Assembly: GCA_928724745.1 (NCBI GenBank) | Contig: CAKMXJ010000015.1 | Span: 310,001-374,000, forward strand | Length of the DNA: 64,000 bases | Direction of reading: 5' to 3' | From: Anthracocystis setariae | Taxonomy: Eukaryota > Basidiomycota > Ustilaginomycetes > Ustilaginales > Ustilaginaceae | Shown: in pieces, positions 31,793 through 42,304 of the stretch | How the letters are laid out: the number at the start of each line of letters is the position of its first letter | Numbering within the stretch: position 1 is the first letter of the stretch | Position numbers and translations under genes: made by a program | Notes under the pieces: generated by a model | Told to the model about the DNA's origin: nothing | Seen by the model: only the letters and a program-made list of their open reading frames with translations | Database searches by the model: none

Positions 31793-33718
31793 ATGTCTGC
31801 CATCGTCAAAGCTGCAGCTAGTCTAGCTGCCATCGCCTACCTCGACGCCAAGCATGGTCTCTCCAACGACATCACTCTCGGTCGTGGTGCCAGCAAAGGT
31901 GAGATCAAGCACAAGATCCGTTCCTGGCGCAACAAGCTCTCGCTCTACGAATACTTTGACAACCAGGCGCACAAGCGTCCCAATGCCATCGCATACGTCT
32001 ACCTCGGCAAGAACTTCACCTGGGGCGACGTTGCCAACGACGTCCACCGTCTCGCCAACTACCTCCTCTCGCGCGGTCTCAAGCCCGGTGACCGCGTCGC
32101 CATCTTCATGGGCAACTCGGTAGCCATCTTGGAATGGTTCTTCGCCTGCATGTGCATCAACGTCGTGCCTGCATTCATCAACAACTCGCTCGCAGACCGC
32201 GGCTTGGTTCACTGTGTGTCTGTCGCCAGAGCCAAGCTGCTTGTCTACGAGCCTTACCTAGAAGGTACGGTTTCCGACGTTCAGGATGAGCTGCTTGCCA
32301 AATCGCCCATCCAAGCCTTTATCAGGTACGACGATGGCATCACCCCTCTCGATGGTGATGCCGAGAAGCCCGCTGCACCCGTTTCCAAGCAAATCCAGAA
32401 AAAGGTCGAATTCGGCCCCTCGGATCTGCTCAAGTACTCGCCCAAACGCATCAATGACAAGTACCGCAACGACGTCGCCGAATCGAGCACTGCCGCTTTG
32501 ATCTACACCAGTGGCACCACCGGTCTTCCCAAGGCTGCGCTGTGCTCGCACGGACGTATGGGTACGGCCTGCAGCGTTTGGCCTACCTTTAACGGCTTCT
32601 CCACCAAGGACCGCATCTATACGCCCATGCCGCTCTACCACTCTTCGGCGCTCTTCCTCTGCATCTGCGCATCCCTCTGTTCCGGAAGCACCGTCATCAT
32701 CGGTCGCAAGTTCTCCGCACGCAAATACTGGGACGAAGTGCGCAAGTACGATGCCACCGTCGTCCAGTACATCGGCGAGATCGCTCGCTATCTCTTAGCT
32801 GTACCGCCTTCGCCCTTGGACAAGCAGCACAACGTACGTATGGCGTACGGTAACGGTATGCGCCCCGATGTATGGGAAAAGTTCAGAGAGAGGTATGGTG
32901 TTCGTACCATCTCGGAATTCTTCGCATCGTCCGAGGGGAACGGTGCTCTGCTCAACTACAACACCGGTCCGTTTGGTGCAGGTGCGGTGGGCAGGCTAGG
33001 AACGTTGGCGAGCAAGCTTCGACCCGATTTCAAAATCATCCGAGTGGATGCGATCACCGAGGATATTTATCGCGATCCCAAGACGGGTTTGTGTGTCGAA
33101 TGTGGTCCTGGCGAGCCTGGAGAGTTTGTAATGCGCATCGGCACTTCGAGCGTATCCAAGTTCCAGGGGTATGCCGATAATCCGGAAGCGACGAATAAGA
33201 AGATCCTCAAGGATGCGCTTAAGAAGGGAGATGCTTGGTTCAGGAGTGGAGATTTGATGTCCAAGGATAAGGATGGATTCTTCTACTTTGGAGATAGGAT
33301 GGGTGATACGTTTAGGTGGAGGAGTGAGAATGTTTCCACTACCGAAGTCAGTCATGCTTTGGGTCAGGTGGTTGGTGAGGCCAACGTTTATGGTGTTTTG
33401 GTTCCCAAACACGACGGTCGTGCAGGCTGTGCTGCTATCCCTGCCGCCGAAATCGAAAATGTCGACTTCAAAACCCTTGCTTCCGTAGCTAGGAAAAGTC
33501 TACCCAAATACGCCGTCCCCATCTTCCTCCGAATCGTCCCCACCATGGAACAAACCGGCACCGTCAAACAGCAGAAGGTTCAACTCAGAAACCAGGGCAT
33601 CCAACATGAAAAGTGTGGTTCAGACCCTCTTTACTGGTTACCCCCCAATCAGGACGCCTACATCCCTTTCCTCCCGGAACACTACAAAGCCATCGCAGAC
33701 GGCAAAATCCGTCTCTAA
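31793..33718 (+). CDS. FAT1: Very-long-chain acyl-CoA synthetase / fatty acid transport protein (FAT1 type)
   Basis: The first in-frame ATG, at 31793, gives 641 residues; the upstream open codons lack an ATG. The AMP-binding signature YTSGTTGLPKAA lies near residue 237. The FATP/very-long-chain signature DRMGDTFRWRSENVSTTEV lies near 500-520, which separates this from long-chain FAA-type synthetases. N-terminal residues 1-20 are hydrophobic and may bind membrane. The enzyme would activate very-long-chain fatty acids with ATP and CoA and support fatty-acid uptake. The C-terminus is IRL; yeast Fat1 ends in a similar tripeptide (IKL), so weak peroxisomal targeting is possible, though it departs from the SKL consensus. 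The gene is divergent from the WBP2-like gene and has a pyrimidine-rich leader. Smut fungi have several FAT-like genes, so orthology to yeast FAT1 is provisional. Confidence 0.88.
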   Translation: MSAIVKAAASLAAIAYLDAKHGLSNDITLGRGASKGEIKHKIRSWRNKLSLYEYFDNQAHKRPNAIAYVYLGKNFTWGDVANDVHRLANYLLSRGLKPGDRVAIFMGNSVAILEWFFACMCINVVPAFINNSLADRGLVHCVSVARAKLLVYEPYLEGTVSDVQDELLAKSPIQAFIRYDDGITPLDGDAEKPAAPVSKQIQKKVEFGPSDLLKYSPKRINDKYRNDVAESSTAALIYTSGTTGLPKAALCSHGRMGTACSVWPTFNGFSTKDRIYTPMPLYHSSALFLCICASLCSGSTVIIGRKFSARKYWDEVRKYDATVVQYIGEIARYLLAVPPSPLDKQHNVRMAYGNGMRPDVWEKFRERYGVRTISEFFASSEGNGALLNYNTGPFGAGAVGRLGTLASKLRPDFKIIRVDAITEDIYRDPKTGLCVECGPGEPGEFVMRIGTSSVSKFQGYADNPEATNKKILKDALKKGDAWFRSGDLMSKDKDGFFYFGDRMGDTFRWRSENVSTTEVSHALGQVVGEANVYGVLVPKHDGRAGCAAIPAAEIENVDFKTLASVARKSLPKYAVPIFLRIVPTMEQTGTVKQQKVQLRNQGIQHEKCGSDPLYWLPPNQDAYIPFLPEHYKAIADGKIRL

Positions 33719-33982
33719 ATTCCTCCACCCCCTCACACCTTGTTAAATACTCTCATCTCTCTCGTAGTCTTACTTTGTCATATCCTGGAAAATATACCGC
33801 CGCAACTTTCCGTCATGAACTCAACGTTGTCATGAAGAATCCTACCACGCATTGAGACTGAGATCTTGTTCCCCTCACACCGATGACGACATGATGAGAA
33901 ACGGTGTTGCGTTGCCTTTGTACACTTTTCGTCCAACCGGATTGCTGGTCAGTCGAATTGTCATTTCGAATCTGGTCGCATT

Positions 33983-36900
33983 TCAGCAACTGCTCCCGAT
34001 AAAGTTGTCGACCAGTTTCTCGATCTCGGTTTCCGAAGCATCCGGTCTCATCTTGCGTGCCATCTTCCTGGCCTGCTCTCGCACACTTTCGACATCCTCC
34101 GTGTCGTCCTCTTCCTTCTTCATCTTTGCGACCGGCAAATCCTCGTGTTTCGCTTCTGCCTCTTTAGCGTGCGCTTCGCCCGCCGGCGCCGCATCATGGC
34201 TTGAGGCTTGAGGCTTCTCAGCCGCGGGAGGCCCGACCGTTCGTGGTGCTCGGGCTGGGGACGGTTGAGCAGGCGCAGGTGCAGGATGCGGGGACTTTTC
34301 AAGCGATGGGTCAACCTGCGCATCGTCCGCCATCATGGCTGGGTCGAGTGCGTACGCAGGAGCGGCGATATCAGGTTCTTGCTTGGCAGAAGAGTACGTC
34401 GGCAGCGGTGGAGGCGCTCGAGGACTGTCAAAATCAGCGTGTCCCATCGAGCCGGAGCCACCTCGGTACGGCGCAATCCTCTCCGCCGGGGGCATGCCGT
34501 ATCCGAATTGATGCCTTCCGCCCTCGCCTGCGTAGGGACTTTTGGGCCGTGGCACCACGCCGTTGCTGCCAACCACGTGGGTGTTCAAGCCTCGAGCATA
34601 CGTGGACATTGCCTCGTGCGCCGCGCCGGATCGGATGGCTGGCGAAGCAGCGGTCGCGGGTATCATCGGCGATCGCAAAGGTCGCGGCTCTGGCTCAACG
34701 AAGCGAGCATCATGACTTTCACGAGCATCATTCATCGCTCGCTCCCGGTCAAAGTCGCGATCACCCGCAGCACGAGCGGGAGTGGAGCCTGGCGAACGGA
34801 TGCCAAATCTGCCGTTAGAAGGAACAGTGGGCTGGTCGTGGCGCTGAGCACCGTATCGCAAATCGTCACGTGAGTACGCCACCCGTGCATGCATGTGATC
34901 GACGACCTCTGCCGGAGGAGGGTAGGCACGATGTGTGCTGGGCTGTGGAGCTGCTGGTCGGTCCATCCTGGCATTGTGGCGCTCAAGCGCGGCGCGAATC
35001 ACCCTGACACCCTCAGGGTCTTCGGGATGCAATCGGATCGCCTCGCCTAGCGAGATTTCGACTAGGTTTCCGGCCGGATCGCGCATCGGATGAACGAGTA
35101 CACGCCCGTTCCATCCGATGTAGAATCGCATCAGCATGGCATCGGTGATGCCGCGACGATAGAGGTTGTCCATCCCCTCTGCATGGCGTCGACGGGCCTG
35201 TTGTGTCCACTCAAAGCTTGCCAGGCCCGGCGATGGTCCAGCTGCAGCATCAAACTGAGGCGGAGAGCCAGCGTTGGTGGAGGTATCATTCTTGGAAGAT
35301 TCACGTGCGTGGGCAATCGGAGCAGCTGGCGTAGAAGGAACGATGCCTCGAGCGGCCTCGCTTGGCACCGGTGCTGGAGCGTACGGGACTGGACCATCTT
35401 TGGCAGGCGTCGAGTCGGACCGACCCAGGGAGGGGCGTGCCTTGCCTGGTGTGTCGGAATCCAATCTGGCGCGCTTGGTGATCTGCGAGTGCACTTCTTC
35501 TGCGTGAATCGCCGGAGTGAATTTTTCCAGATGCAAGACGATGCGCTTGTCCTCTCGGCTAGTCCATGTCTGGACCTTGCTGACCGGCTTCTCGAGCGAG
35601 CGCAAGGTGGATCGAATGTCCAGCCACATATCCGGATCAGTGACGCCCATCTCCTTGACTCTGACTTCAGCCTGAGGGTATTTGCGTTCGGCCTTGATGC
35701 AGCACATTGGACAGATCCAAGGCTCGTCTCCGAGATTGGGAGGATCATCGAGACGAACACAGTGTGTGTGGAACCAGAGCATGCACTTGTCGCAAGCGAT
35801 CATGCGGCCACTCTCTGGCTCGTGACAGAGACAGTAGATCGGTTGTCGGTCCCGATAGGCGCCAATGCCGATCTCCTCGCGAAAGACGAGCTTGGCACGC
35901 TTTCCTCTCTTGGCTTTGCGCTTGCGATCGTCGCGGATGGCAGGTGACCCGGGATCCGTGTCGACGCGCGTCATCGCCCGAGACGAGTTCGGGGCGTCCT
36001 CCGAACGTGAAGGGGTGCCAAGGCTCTTCCGGTCGTGGGCCGCCGACGAACGGTACGAGCTCACATCTGGCTCAACGGAAAGCAGCGTCTCGCTGATCAT
36101 GTCAAGCATGTTGACCCTCTCCGGACCTAACACATCGACCGGGCAACCGATAGCCCGACGCAGCCAATGAGCGAGGATGGCTTGTTTCTGATCTGGGCGC
36201 ATCAAGGACAGCGTTTTGATCATGCGTTTGGCTGCAGTCTCGAAGCGCTTTGCCTTGGCAACGACCTCCTCAATGGCATCCCACTCCAGGGGCAAGAATT
36301 TGAACTGGTTGCGGCGATGATCCTGATCGTAGACGAGCTTGGAAAGCTGGACCACACTGATCGCCTTGCGAATCTTGAGGAACGAAGAAGTACCCAACCA
36401 AGGGCAGAAGTGGCAGGTCCAATTCCCTTCGGCGCGCGACACCTCGGCCGCCTTCGTCTTGATGCAACTGAGATGGTAGCGAACGTGGCAGTGAGAGCAT
36501 TCGGCCGTGGAGGCAGAGGGAACTGAAATGGGAGCCGAACTTCTGCAGATGCAGTCTCGTGCGCTGCCGGGGATCTGGTCGTCGGAAGGGTCCGTTGTGT
36601 TTTCGACCCTCTCGACCAGCCTGGCCAATTCCGCGTCACGATCGGCATCGGTTAGCTGGCGCGTACTGGAGACTGCGCCTTGCAAGAGTTGGTTGAAGGT
36701 AGCCCTCCAAGTATCGTAGATCTGAATGGCCGCTTCAATTTCATCCGCATGTTCGAGGTCCAAGTTGTTGGACTTGACCGCACGGAGGACGCGGCGCGCG
36801 TCGGGAAGAAACGCCATGCGATCGGCCGCCTCGCTGTTTTCTGAAATGGAGACCATGGAAAGGTCGCCGTCGGCATCGCCGTTATCGTTGTTCTGCCCTC

Positions 36901-39900
36901 CGGCCTGTAAGCTCTTGTGCAGCGTCTGAAGAGTCTTTTGCAGCTCTTTGGCTTTGGCGAGAGCATTGCTGATGTCTTGGGCGACCTCCAGGACCGCAGG
37001 GACCTCGGACGACGCCTCCGACAACTCCTCGAGCGTTTCTATCCTCAAGGGTGAGGAGGAATCGAGTGCTTCCCGAGCCCTAGTGGTCCAACGCTGACCA
37101 GCATCACGTCGGGTTTCAAGATCTTTGCGAAGCTCATCCTCTCCCAAGCTACACTTGTCGGCACGCTCCAGGAGCTCTTGGACCTCGTGGTAGTACAGAT
37201 ATGCATCACGGGACTGAGCGGCTTCTTGAATCCACTTGCGACGCTCGACATAGTCTGAAAGCTCCTTGATCTGTGGCGAATCAACGTTGAGGGAGCTGCC
37301 GAGAGTGACGACGCTTTCGCAGTCCTTCAGGCTAGCCTCGGTGCTATCGCGCTGACCCAAGATTTCGTTGGCTCGCGACACGAACTCCTCATACTCCTGC
37401 ACGAGCGAGCGAAGCGAGGTGATCTCTGGCGCATCAAAGTGAAGCTGATCCAGCTCGTTCAACAGCGAGTACATCGCTTCGGGAGTTCGACCGGCGGAAG
37501 GATCGACGTCATCGGCTGAAGGATCGATGCTGCCTCTTCCAGCAACAGAGCTGTCGTCGCCTCCCTTGGATCGTCGCCGTCTCCCCGCTGATGCGTTCGC
37601 AGGCTCGCCTCGCCTCTTGTGCAACTTGCGGACCAGGAAGACGTTCGCCCGTTCGACCCACGAGTTGGCACAGGCAACGAACGCCCTGAGATCTTCGAGT
37701 GGCTCTAGAGAGAATGCGATCTTTTCACCCTCATGCACCAACGACCTGAGTGTCTTGAGAGGCGGATTGGGACCAAGCGCCAACGTCTTCTTGAGACGTT
37801 GGATCCAGTTGCGGGGCACGGCGGCTCGTTCCGAGACTTTGGTCAGGATGGATCGGAGCTGGTCGTCAGAGAAGCGAATCTTGAGCGTCCACTTGACTGG
37901 AGCATCGGCGTTGCAAACTTCGAAGCCATGATCAAGACACGCTACTCCCTCGGCCTTTGGGCTGGTCAATTGGCCCAGATAGCAGAAGATGGTGCAGTGA
38001 TGGCAGATGTACTGGCTTTCGGGTACGTCCTCATCGTAGACCTCTTCTTTGAGGTTAGGGATGATCTCGCGCAACGCATTGCGTTTTCCGATCTCGCGGT
38101 CAACCATCTCTTGCATCGCGGCTTCAAGCCACACCGCCGTTTCGATGGTTTGGCTTTGTTGCGATACAGTGATAAGCAGCTGATCGTGAGAAAACACAGC
38201 GGGTTTACGGAAGCGCTGGTATCTTCGGACAGACTCGAGGTCGTCAAAGATCCAGTCGGGAAGGGCAAAGTTGACCGCCTCGTTAAGGTTGAGACCGTGA
38301 TTGAAGCCGCTGTGGTAGGCCTTGGGGAAGGTGACTACCAACTCGTTGGCGCGCTGATCGCAAGCGACGACACGAACGCCTTCCTTCCTGAGCTTCTCGG
38401 GGCTCATCATGGTGGTGAGGTGGAAGAGCAGGTCGGGCAGCGTCTCGAACAGATCTGGCGCAGCTTTGCGCATGGCGTTCTCGAACTTTTCGGCATCCTC
38501 GCCGGGAATACCATACCACGTCTTGGTCTCGCCCCAATGCTGATAGTTGATCGAATAGGTGTAGTGATCCTCATTGTGCCAACAGAAGGTGGAAAAGATC
38601 ATACCAACGTAGATCCAAGGCACAGTCATGCCTGAGATGTCCGACTTGATGTATTGAAGCAGTGAGCCTGGCAGGATCGGAAGATTGTTGAGGTTCCACT
38701 TGTCGCGTGAATACGGACTGAGGGGGTGAGTCTCTTGCGTCGGCAAAGCGCTTCCATGGGTGGTAGAATGTACATCGGCGCCATACTCGACCTCGACCTC
38801 CTCGTTCTGGCAGTGCACCAGCCTCCAGAACTCGCGCTCCACGTCGTCCTCGGACACTACCAGGCCGGTGCCGTGGACAGGGCGTGCAAGGCCGTTGGTT
38901 TGAGGAGTGGTGCCGTCGGAGCCATCCGCAGCTGTTGCCTCGGGCTGCCAAATGCGATCGGGATGCTTGGACCACCAGTCGCGCTTGAAAGCCTCGGCTC
39001 GTTGCCAGAATGTGTAGAGGCTGTGTGTTTCGCCGTCATCGAATCCGAAATCGTGACCAGTGCCGACCAGGCAAGGCGGGCAGAACCATTGCGATTTGGG
39101 TACGGAGGCGAGAGGAGGCTGAAGGCAGTACATATGGTAGCCCCGATTGCAATCGTCGCAGAGGAGCATGTTGAGCCCATCCTCGCCGCGAAGGCAGATC
39201 TCGCACATCTGCTCCTCTTGACCGTGAGATCCGGACTGAGCGCCTCCACTCGGGTCCACCTCAACATGAGGGCTGACGCCTTTCCTCCGTCCTGCAGCTG
39301 CAGGTGTCGCAGGGCTAGCGGCCACTTGAAGTGGATTGCGGGAGAAAGAAGGAGTACCGTTCGCCTCGGATCTCTTCCTGGCGCTGCGACGTGTGCTTGC
39401 CACCGTGGAGGGACTCTGGGCAGCCGACTTGACGGCGGCTGAAGCAGAGGCAAGGACATCAGCAGCTCCGGAAGCGGTGAGCGGCTCGGGCGTCTTCGAG
39501 TGCGCGGTGCGATCAAGACCCGAAGATGCGTCCAGAGTGGGAGACATGGATGCATGCTTGAATGCGGTGTCTTGGCCGTCTTGCGAAGGTGTTGCGCCCA
39601 TTTGAGCACTCTGGGAGAGGTGAGGGCTGGTCGAGGTTCCGTTTGCGCGGGCTTGCTCCTTTGCCTTGGCCATAAACTCTTCGAAAGGCAAGATGATGCG
39701 GGTATATGCTGCTTTGACCTGAGTCGAGAGCTGGGCGCTGTCCTTGTCGCTATAACCGATCTGTTTTGTGACATCGGACCATTTGCGGCCACGGCAAACA
39801 GCGTCGTAGCCACCGAGGCCAGCAACGGCGAGCTTGAGCTGGTACAGATCGACGGAACGACCGTCGATGACGGGGACTGAGACGCGCTTGCGTCCTTGCT

Positions 39901-40813
39901 GCGCGTGGAACTTTTGCAGCTGCTCCTGATAGTTCTGAGAGGCACGCGCATCTGCGCTGAGCGAGTTGAGGCGTTGAACGCGAGTGCGGAAGCGGAAGTC
40001 TTGTTCGTCGAGCACGCACTCGGGATTCCAACCTTCAGGCGGGACGATCTTGACGAGACCGTAGGCTTTGCCATTGCCACCCTGTGGGTTAGCGATCCAG
40101 GAAATGTACTTCATAGGGTCGGCAAATTCTTCGGGCGTTGGGTAGAAGGTGGGTGCCTCTTGCAGTTCAAACAGGCGTGGCCTCAATCTTGGAGGTGGAT
40201 TACGAGGAGTGGATGAATGCGTGGGAATGGCAGGCTGGAAAGCAACAGCATCGCGGTTGACGGTAGAGCTGGCCTCGGCCTCGGGGCGATCGTAAACGAG
40301 TGGCGGAAAGGGCTGGTGCTGGAGAAGTTTCCGGACGGGATGCTGAGCGGGGTTGCCAGAAACAGCCACCAGACCATTCGGCGCTGACGCTGGTGTGGTC
40401 TGAGCTTCAGGTGACACGCCATCCTTGCCAGAGAGTGCGGACATGGCATCGGCCTTGCTCTTGCGGCTGAGCCTCTTGACGGATGGGCCTTTGGACAGCT
40501 CGGAGTCGCCCTGCTGGTCATCGTCGTCGCTGTCACCGCCGGCGCTATCACCAAAATCGCGCGAAGAGATCACAATCGGTTCAACTCGACGTGGCCGACC
40601 TGGCGACTTTGTTGGACTGGAAGTACCGTTGGATTTGGAGGGTGATGACAAGGGTGTGGCGAGATGAGACGACGATGGTTTCGAGAGGGGAGCACTGGTT
40701 GAGGCGGACGGCTCGGGTTTGATGATCTCATGGCCGTTGACCGATTTGACAATGATGCGCTGAGGTGTGTCGCTGGATGTCGAGGGATGAGCCCCTTGCC
40801 TGGAAGGCGACAT
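33983..40813 (-). CDS. KDM5/JARID1-type histone H3K4 demethylase (JmjN-ARID-PHD-JmjC-C5HC2-PHD-PHD)
   Basis: The start is ATG 40813, as the three preceding in-frame codons begin with TTG; this gives 2276 residues in one exon. Domains in order: JmjN about 219-260 (APTFYPTPEEFADPMKYISW), ARID about 295-387, PHD1 about 537-582, JmjC about 730-855, a C5HC2 zinc finger about 932-990, a helical PLU-1-like middle, PHD2 about 1418-1470 and PHD3 about 1659-1704. The Fe(II) ligands are present: H746 and E748 (HNED) and H834 (AYHSGFNHG). This architecture is that of KDM5 enzymes, which remove methyl groups from H3K4 using Fe(II) and 2-oxoglutarate. The C-terminal 550 residues are Pro/Ala-rich and disordered, ending in a short helix-like segment (about the last 35). 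All catalytic residues I can check are intact. Confidence 0.95.
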   Translation of the reverse strand: MSPSRQGAHPSTSSDTPQRIIVKSVNGHEIIKPEPSASTSAPLSKPSSSHLATPLSSPSKSNGTSSPTKSPGRPRRVEPIVISSRDFGDSAGGDSDDDDQQGDSELSKGPSVKRLSRKSKADAMSALSGKDGVSPEAQTTPASAPNGLVAVSGNPAQHPVRKLLQHQPFPPLVYDRPEAEASSTVNRDAVAFQPAIPTHSSTPRNPPPRLRPRLFELQEAPTFYPTPEEFADPMKYISWIANPQGGNGKAYGLVKIVPPEGWNPECVLDEQDFRFRTRVQRLNSLSADARASQNYQEQLQKFHAQQGRKRVSVPVIDGRSVDLYQLKLAVAGLGGYDAVCRGRKWSDVTKQIGYSDKDSAQLSTQVKAAYTRIILPFEEFMAKAKEQARANGTSTSPHLSQSAQMGATPSQDGQDTAFKHASMSPTLDASSGLDRTAHSKTPEPLTASGAADVLASASAAVKSAAQSPSTVASTRRSARKRSEANGTPSFSRNPLQVAASPATPAAAGRRKGVSPHVEVDPSGGAQSGSHGQEEQMCEICLRGEDGLNMLLCDDCNRGYHMYCLQPPLASVPKSQWFCPPCLVGTGHDFGFDDGETHSLYTFWQRAEAFKRDWWSKHPDRIWQPEATAADGSDGTTPQTNGLARPVHGTGLVVSEDDVEREFWRLVHCQNEEVEVEYGADVHSTTHGSALPTQETHPLSPYSRDKWNLNNLPILPGSLLQYIKSDISGMTVPWIYVGMIFSTFCWHNEDHYTYSINYQHWGETKTWYGIPGEDAEKFENAMRKAAPDLFETLPDLLFHLTTMMSPEKLRKEGVRVVACDQRANELVVTFPKAYHSGFNHGLNLNEAVNFALPDWIFDDLESVRRYQRFRKPAVFSHDQLLITVSQQSQTIETAVWLEAAMQEMVDREIGKRNALREIIPNLKEEVYDEDVPESQYICHHCTIFCYLGQLTSPKAEGVACLDHGFEVCNADAPVKWTLKIRFSDDQLRSILTKVSERAAVPRNWIQRLKKTLALGPNPPLKTLRSLVHEGEKIAFSLEPLEDLRAFVACANSWVERANVFLVRKLHKRRGEPANASAGRRRRSKGGDDSSVAGRGSIDPSADDVDPSAGRTPEAMYSLLNELDQLHFDAPEITSLRSLVQEYEEFVSRANEILGQRDSTEASLKDCESVVTLGSSLNVDSPQIKELSDYVERRKWIQEAAQSRDAYLYYHEVQELLERADKCSLGEDELRKDLETRRDAGQRWTTRAREALDSSSPLRIETLEELSEASSEVPAVLEVAQDISNALAKAKELQKTLQTLHKSLQAGGQNNDNGDADGDLSMVSISENSEAADRMAFLPDARRVLRAVKSNNLDLEHADEIEAAIQIYDTWRATFNQLLQGAVSSTRQLTDADRDAELARLVERVENTTDPSDDQIPGSARDCICRSSAPISVPSASTAECSHCHVRYHLSCIKTKAAEVSRAEGNWTCHFCPWLGTSSFLKIRKAISVVQLSKLVYDQDHRRNQFKFLPLEWDAIEEVVAKAKRFETAAKRMIKTLSLMRPDQKQAILAHWLRRAIGCPVDVLGPERVNMLDMISETLLSVEPDVSSYRSSAAHDRKSLGTPSRSEDAPNSSRAMTRVDTDPGSPAIRDDRKRKAKRGKRAKLVFREEIGIGAYRDRQPIYCLCHEPESGRMIACDKCMLWFHTHCVRLDDPPNLGDEPWICPMCCIKAERKYPQAEVRVKEMGVTDPDMWLDIRSTLRSLEKPVSKVQTWTSREDKRIVLHLEKFTPAIHAEEVHSQITKRARLDSDTPGKARPSLGRSDSTPAKDGPVPYAPAPVPSEAARGIVPSTPAAPIAHARESSKNDTSTNAGSPPQFDAAAGPSPGLASFEWTQQARRRHAEGMDNLYRRGITDAMLMRFYIGWNGRVLVHPMRDPAGNLVEISLGEAIRLHPEDPEGVRVIRAALERHNARMDRPAAPQPSTHRAYPPPAEVVDHMHARVAYSRDDLRYGAQRHDQPTVPSNGRFGIRSPGSTPARAAGDRDFDRERAMNDARESHDARFVEPEPRPLRSPMIPATAASPAIRSGAAHEAMSTYARGLNTHVVGSNGVVPRPKSPYAGEGGRHQFGYGMPPAERIAPYRGGSGSMGHADFDSPRAPPPLPTYSSAKQEPDIAAPAYALDPAMMADDAQVDPSLEKSPHPAPAPAQPSPARAPRTVGPPAAEKPQASSHDAAPAGEAHAKEAEAKHEDLPVAKMKKEEDDTEDVESVREQARKMARKMRPDASETEIEKLVDNFIGSSC

Positions 40814-41475
40814 TTTTGGCAAGTTAAAGCGAGCTGTCTTTTGCAGAGCAGTCCGAGATTTGAATATGCAGATGGGTTGGTGGGGATGACCTATGTGTAG
40901 TGCCCAGGTCGGCGTGGAGCGAGACCAGGGCGAAATTCACAAGAGGCGACGAGTGTGCTGCAATGCGCTGTGGTAAGCTGGAATGCGTACAAATGAAGCG
41001 AACTGCGAGGCAAACCCCACCACTATGGAGGACCCGACCGATCACTAAATGTAGAACGGATGCCCCGCTGAGACCAAGTGGATGAGGGAACGCTTTGCTG
41101 AGCTATGTGGCTCGGTTAGGGTAGTGCGAAGACGAGTGAGGAGCAGCACTTCCATTCAACTCTGACCAGACGTGTCCGTGCTGAGGCGGGCGTGCCGATG
41201 GATTCGGATGGCCGCCGAGACGGATCAAGTGTGTCCTCAGGATGACAGCCCACAGCAGCTGCGCAACTCGACGGGACGGGTGGTGAGCTGAAAAAGAGTC
41301 AGAGACGAGTGGATCAGGACGATGTCAGTATTGTCGCGGTGGTTGTCGAGTGGGAGGTGGTGATGGGGCATGCGATCAAGTCGGTTTGACGGCAAGGGGG
41401 ACCAAATTTGCAACAGGTCGTCGACACGGCAAGCATGAACATCGGAGGCTGGCAAGGGCTCAGCGTGGCGGAAGT

Positions 41476-41507
41476 CGACTTGACTTGATTTGACTTGACT
41501 TGATTTG
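41476..41507. repeat. TTGAC/TTGAT pentanucleotide repeat
   Basis: Six or so imperfect copies of a TTGAY five-base unit. A similar ATCAA-type run, its complement, occurs at 47730-47750. Confidence 0.7.
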
Positions 41508-42049
41508 GCCGCTTCTGCTGCGAAGAAAAATCAAGAGGCCATGCCATCGGGCAAATGGCACTTTATCTGTAGAGTAGAGAGCGAGCTCGTGAACTGAGCT
41601 GGTCGCTGCTTACCCGTGATTGTGGATGACCCGCCAAAAAGGGCGCAACCTGGCTGACTGGCTTGCTGAACTCAAGTCAAAAAAAAGGAACAAAAAAGTG
41701 GGTTTTTTTTGAGGTGCATTTGGCAGATTTAGACACACGCGCAGCCAAATTGCAGAGCCTCGACTTCTGTCAAATTGGGCCAATTTGTCGCATACAATCT
41801 ACGTTTCGTCCGGATAGCGCGCACCCTGGCTGCCAGTCTACGGGCGGGCTTGCCGAGCTGCTTGTCAAATAGGGAAGCACACATGTCCAGCCACTACATC
41901 ACTGTTGTTGTGCATTTTGCGCTTCCCGGTCTCACTTTCCGTCCGCCAGGGCTCCTGTGTGGATTTCTCTTCACGTTTTCATTCTACAGAAGGCGAACTG
42001 CTAGCGGTACTTGTGACTATGGGATGGGATGCTGTTGAATTGTGCACAG

Positions 42050-42304
42050 ATGAGCTATGCATCCAATTTTCAACTCCAGAGGCACGGCGCCGCACTGGGC
42101 GCAGCACCTTTCCTACACCACGATCAAGCTCAGCAACGCCATCGCTCTCGTATCTCGGTACAGACAAGTGGAATGGCGTTTTCGAAGCTGTTGCCTCAAT
42201 GTGCGAGCCGATCGCGTCCATCGTCTGTCAGCAGCTTGACGCAGTTCCTGACAGCGAGCATCATCTCCCAAGTCGAAGCGCATGTGGGGTCGACGATTTC
42301 ACAA
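42050..42304 (+). CDS. Possible first exon of a small spliced gene, unidentified
   Basis: An ATG at 42050 opens an 85-codon frame that ends exactly at a strong donor (CAA followed by GTAAGT at 42305). The encoded segment begins MSYASNFQLQRHGAALG and ends in an amphipathic, coiled-coil-like stretch (LTQFLTASIISQVEAHVGST). Several acceptors follow, for example CAG at about 42344 and the one before 42429; the latter joins in frame to about 15 codons before a stop. I do not recognise the product. A separate frame at 42833-43085 with a basic, helical character could be a further exon or a different gene. RNA evidence would be needed to settle the model, so this is a weak call. Confidence 0.3.
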